Origin: Bacteroides thetaiotaomicron VPI-5482
Lineage (GTDB): Bacteria; Bacteroidota; Bacteroidia; Bacteroidales; Bacteroidaceae
Direction: 5' to 3'
Assembly: GCF_000011065.1 (NCBI RefSeq)
Contig: NC_004663.1
Span: 1,860,001-1,924,000, forward strand
DNA: 64,000 nucleotides
Made by a program: the position numbers and the translations under genes. Below the pieces are notes generated by a model. The model was not told the origin of the DNA. It was given only the letters and a program-made list of their open reading frames with translations, and ran no database searches. This document shows, one piece after another, positions 62,761 through 64,000 of this stretch (position 1 is its first letter; every line of letters begins with the position of its first letter).

Positions 62761-63694
62761 ACCAATATTTCTTCTCCGCTGCCCGCTGCATAGCCTCCAC
62801 CAATTCATTCATGACTTCCGCTACTGACTGCTGACGGGAAACAATAGCCGACACCTGCCCTATCTCCAGTTCGCCTTCTTCCAGATCCCCTTCAAAGATA
62901 CCTTTCTTCGCACGACCTCTCCCAAGAAGAGTCCGCAATTCTTCGGCAGAAGCACCGCCATCCTCAGCCCTCTCCACAGCATCCCGGAAATTATTCCGCA
63001 CTAAACGTGTCGGAGCCAGTTTCTTCAATAATAATTTAGTATCTCCTTCTCCCAAACCCAGACAATATTCTTTGAAGACCGGGCTGGCTGAACTTTCATC
63101 CGTCAACGCAAAGCGAGTACCGATTTGTACCCCTTCTGCTCCCAGCACCATGGCAGCAAAGATACCTTCTCCCGTACCGATACCTCCTGCAGCGATCAAA
63201 GGCAAAGTGGTCGCACTACGTACCGCAGGAATCAAGCAGAAAGTGGTAGTTTCTTCACGCCCGTTATGTCCGCCGGCTTCGAAACCTTCAGCGACTACCG
63301 CATCTACTCCCGCCTCTTCACATTTCATCGCGAAACGGGAAGAGGAAACGACATGAGCTACGATAATACCACGTTCGTGCAGCCATCCGGTCCATGCTTT
63401 AGGATTTCCGGCAGAAGTGAAAACGATCTTGACGCCCTCTTCGGCAACAATCGCCATGATTTCTTCAATCTGAGGATACATCAAGGGAATATTGACTCCA
63501 AAGGGACGGTCTGTAGCCGCACGGCATTTCCGGATATGTTCACGAAGAGTCTCCGGATGCATAGAGCCTGCGCCAAGCAGTCCCAATCCTCCCGCATTAC
63601 TTACTGCGGAAGCGAGACGCCAACCGCTACACCACACCATGCCACCTTGAATAATAGGATACTGAATACCGAAAAGAGAAGTAATTCTGTTCAT
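62759..63694 (-). CDS. Nitronate monooxygenase/FabK-like flavoprotein
   Basis: A 311-residue FMN enzyme with a TIM-barrel: IQYPIIQGGMVWCSG at the start, NAGGLGLLGAGSM, a His-containing AEGFEAGGHNGREETTTF (the conserved GGH), LPLIAAGGIGTGEGIFAAMVLGAEGVQIGTRFALT (phosphate-binding loops). It fits the NPD/2-nitropropane dioxygenase family, which includes FabK enoyl-ACP reductases. Without a fatty-acid gene context the two roles cannot be separated. Confidence 0.85.
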   Translation of the reverse strand: MNRITSLFGIQYPIIQGGMVWCSGWRLASAVSNAGGLGLLGAGSMHPETLREHIRKCRAATDRPFGVNIPLMYPQIEEIMAIVAEEGVKIVFTSAGNPKAWTGWLHERGIIVAHVVSSSRFAMKCEEAGVDAVVAEGFEAGGHNGREETTTFCLIPAVRSATTLPLIAAGGIGTGEGIFAAMVLGAEGVQIGTRFALTDESSASPVFKEYCLGLGEGDTKLLLKKLAPTRLVRNNFRDAVERAEDGGASAEELRTLLGRGRAKKGIFEGDLEEGELEIGQVSAIVSRQQSVAEVMNELVEAMQRAAEKKYW

Positions 63695-63767
63695 AAATTA
63701 ATCGTTTTTCAATGTGCTAATCTGATAACATGGAACATGAGACATGTCCATATTTAATAAAACAGTT

Positions 63768-64000
63768 TCAGCGGGCAATCTGTTCAATGGGGCGATTGAT
63801 CAGTACAGTCGTCGAATCGCCATAGGTTCTCAACACTTCCAACGTACGCTCCCGACGTTCTTTTCCTTTTTTATCCCAGAAGTTTTTGGTAAAAACCGCC
63901 ATCAGATCAAGTCCTCCGATAGTTCCTCCATTGATGTACACGCCGCTGCCTCCAAACAAAGGAATCGGACTATCCATCACTACCGAATTAACCATCATTC
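63768..64000 (-). CDS. Unrecognised protein, C-terminal part only
   Basis: The frame runs from the right window edge to a TGA at 63768 and gives 77 codons. Recognisable content is low: a Gly-rich segment (LFGGSGVYINGGTIGGLDLMAVF), then a charged segment (KKGKERRERTLEVLRTYGDSTTVL) and IEQIAR. The N-terminal part is outside the window, and the ATG near the edge may be internal. No family is recognised. Confidence 0.5.
   Translation of the reverse strand, partial: MMVNSVVMDSPIPLFGGSGVYINGGTIGGLDLMAVFTKNFWDKKGKERRERTLEVLRTYGDSTTVLINRPIEQIAR

Overview
The window comes from a Bacteroides chromosome, close to B. thetaiotaomicron/B. ovatus. The evidence is a SusC/SusD pair, TAnnTTTG-type -7 promoter elements, surface lipoproteins with an acidic export signal after the lipid cysteine, Bacteroides-type tyrosine recombinases, and a gene order matching the B. 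thetaiotaomicron inositol-lipid cluster (BT1522-BT1526). No rRNA or tRNA gene was seen.

Region 1 (1-10.8 kb) holds two copies of one phase-variation cassette: a large S-layer-like surface lipoprotein (1-1475, cut by the window edge; 5735-9355), an invertible promoter segment of about 300 bp, and a tyrosine recombinase (1969-2907; 9864-10802). In both cassettes the promoter points away from the lipoprotein gene, so both read as OFF here. The inverted repeats are identical apart from one base in the crossover spacer. A PD-(D/E)XK (Rpn-type) nuclease gene and an OmpA-family gene with a highly folded 3' region lie between the cassettes.

Region 2 (11.1-16.3 kb) is a prophage-like remnant or domesticated module: a small unknown protein, a winged-helix/DnaD-like protein, a DnaB-type helicase, an HU-like protein with a Gly-rich tail, a small unknown protein, an endolysin-like amidase, and the C-terminal remnant of a Fic protein.

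Region 3 (16.2-21.3 kb, minus strand) is the inositol-lipid operon: myo-inositol-phosphate synthase, PgpA-like phosphatase, GtrA-like protein, CDP-alcohol phosphatidyltransferase, PAP2/AUR1-like inositol-phosphoryl transferase and a flippase-like membrane protein. A DUF5686-type outer-membrane protein follows.

Region 4 (24-36.3 kb, minus strand) is an efflux locus with its own regulators: periplasmic adaptor, ABC ATPase, a DUF2807 protein, two FtsX-type permeases, a PAS sensor kinase with an ABC-substrate-binding-like sensor, a TolC-type outer-membrane protein, and an NtrC/NtrB-like pair. A good sigma-54 promoter precedes the TolC gene and a weaker one precedes the adaptor gene.

Region 5 (36.5-54 kb) is mostly housekeeping and stress genes: NDH-2, a LysM glucosaminidase, cytidine deaminase, an Rcl-like set (AraC regulator, DUF417/RclC, RclA), an ABC-F ATPase with a structured leader and a five-codon leader ORF, NudC, a Crp/Fnr regulator, two membrane acyltransferase-like proteins, phosphohexomutase, C69 dipeptidase and an M23 peptidase. 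Region 6 (54-64 kb) has a metalloprotease-SusC-SusD operon, alanine dehydrogenase, a nitronate monooxygenase-like flavoprotein and an unrecognised partial gene.

The least explained signal is a set of three intergenic arrays, each of exactly four 22-bp units built around a short palindrome (11669-11756, 36463-36550, 42717-42804).
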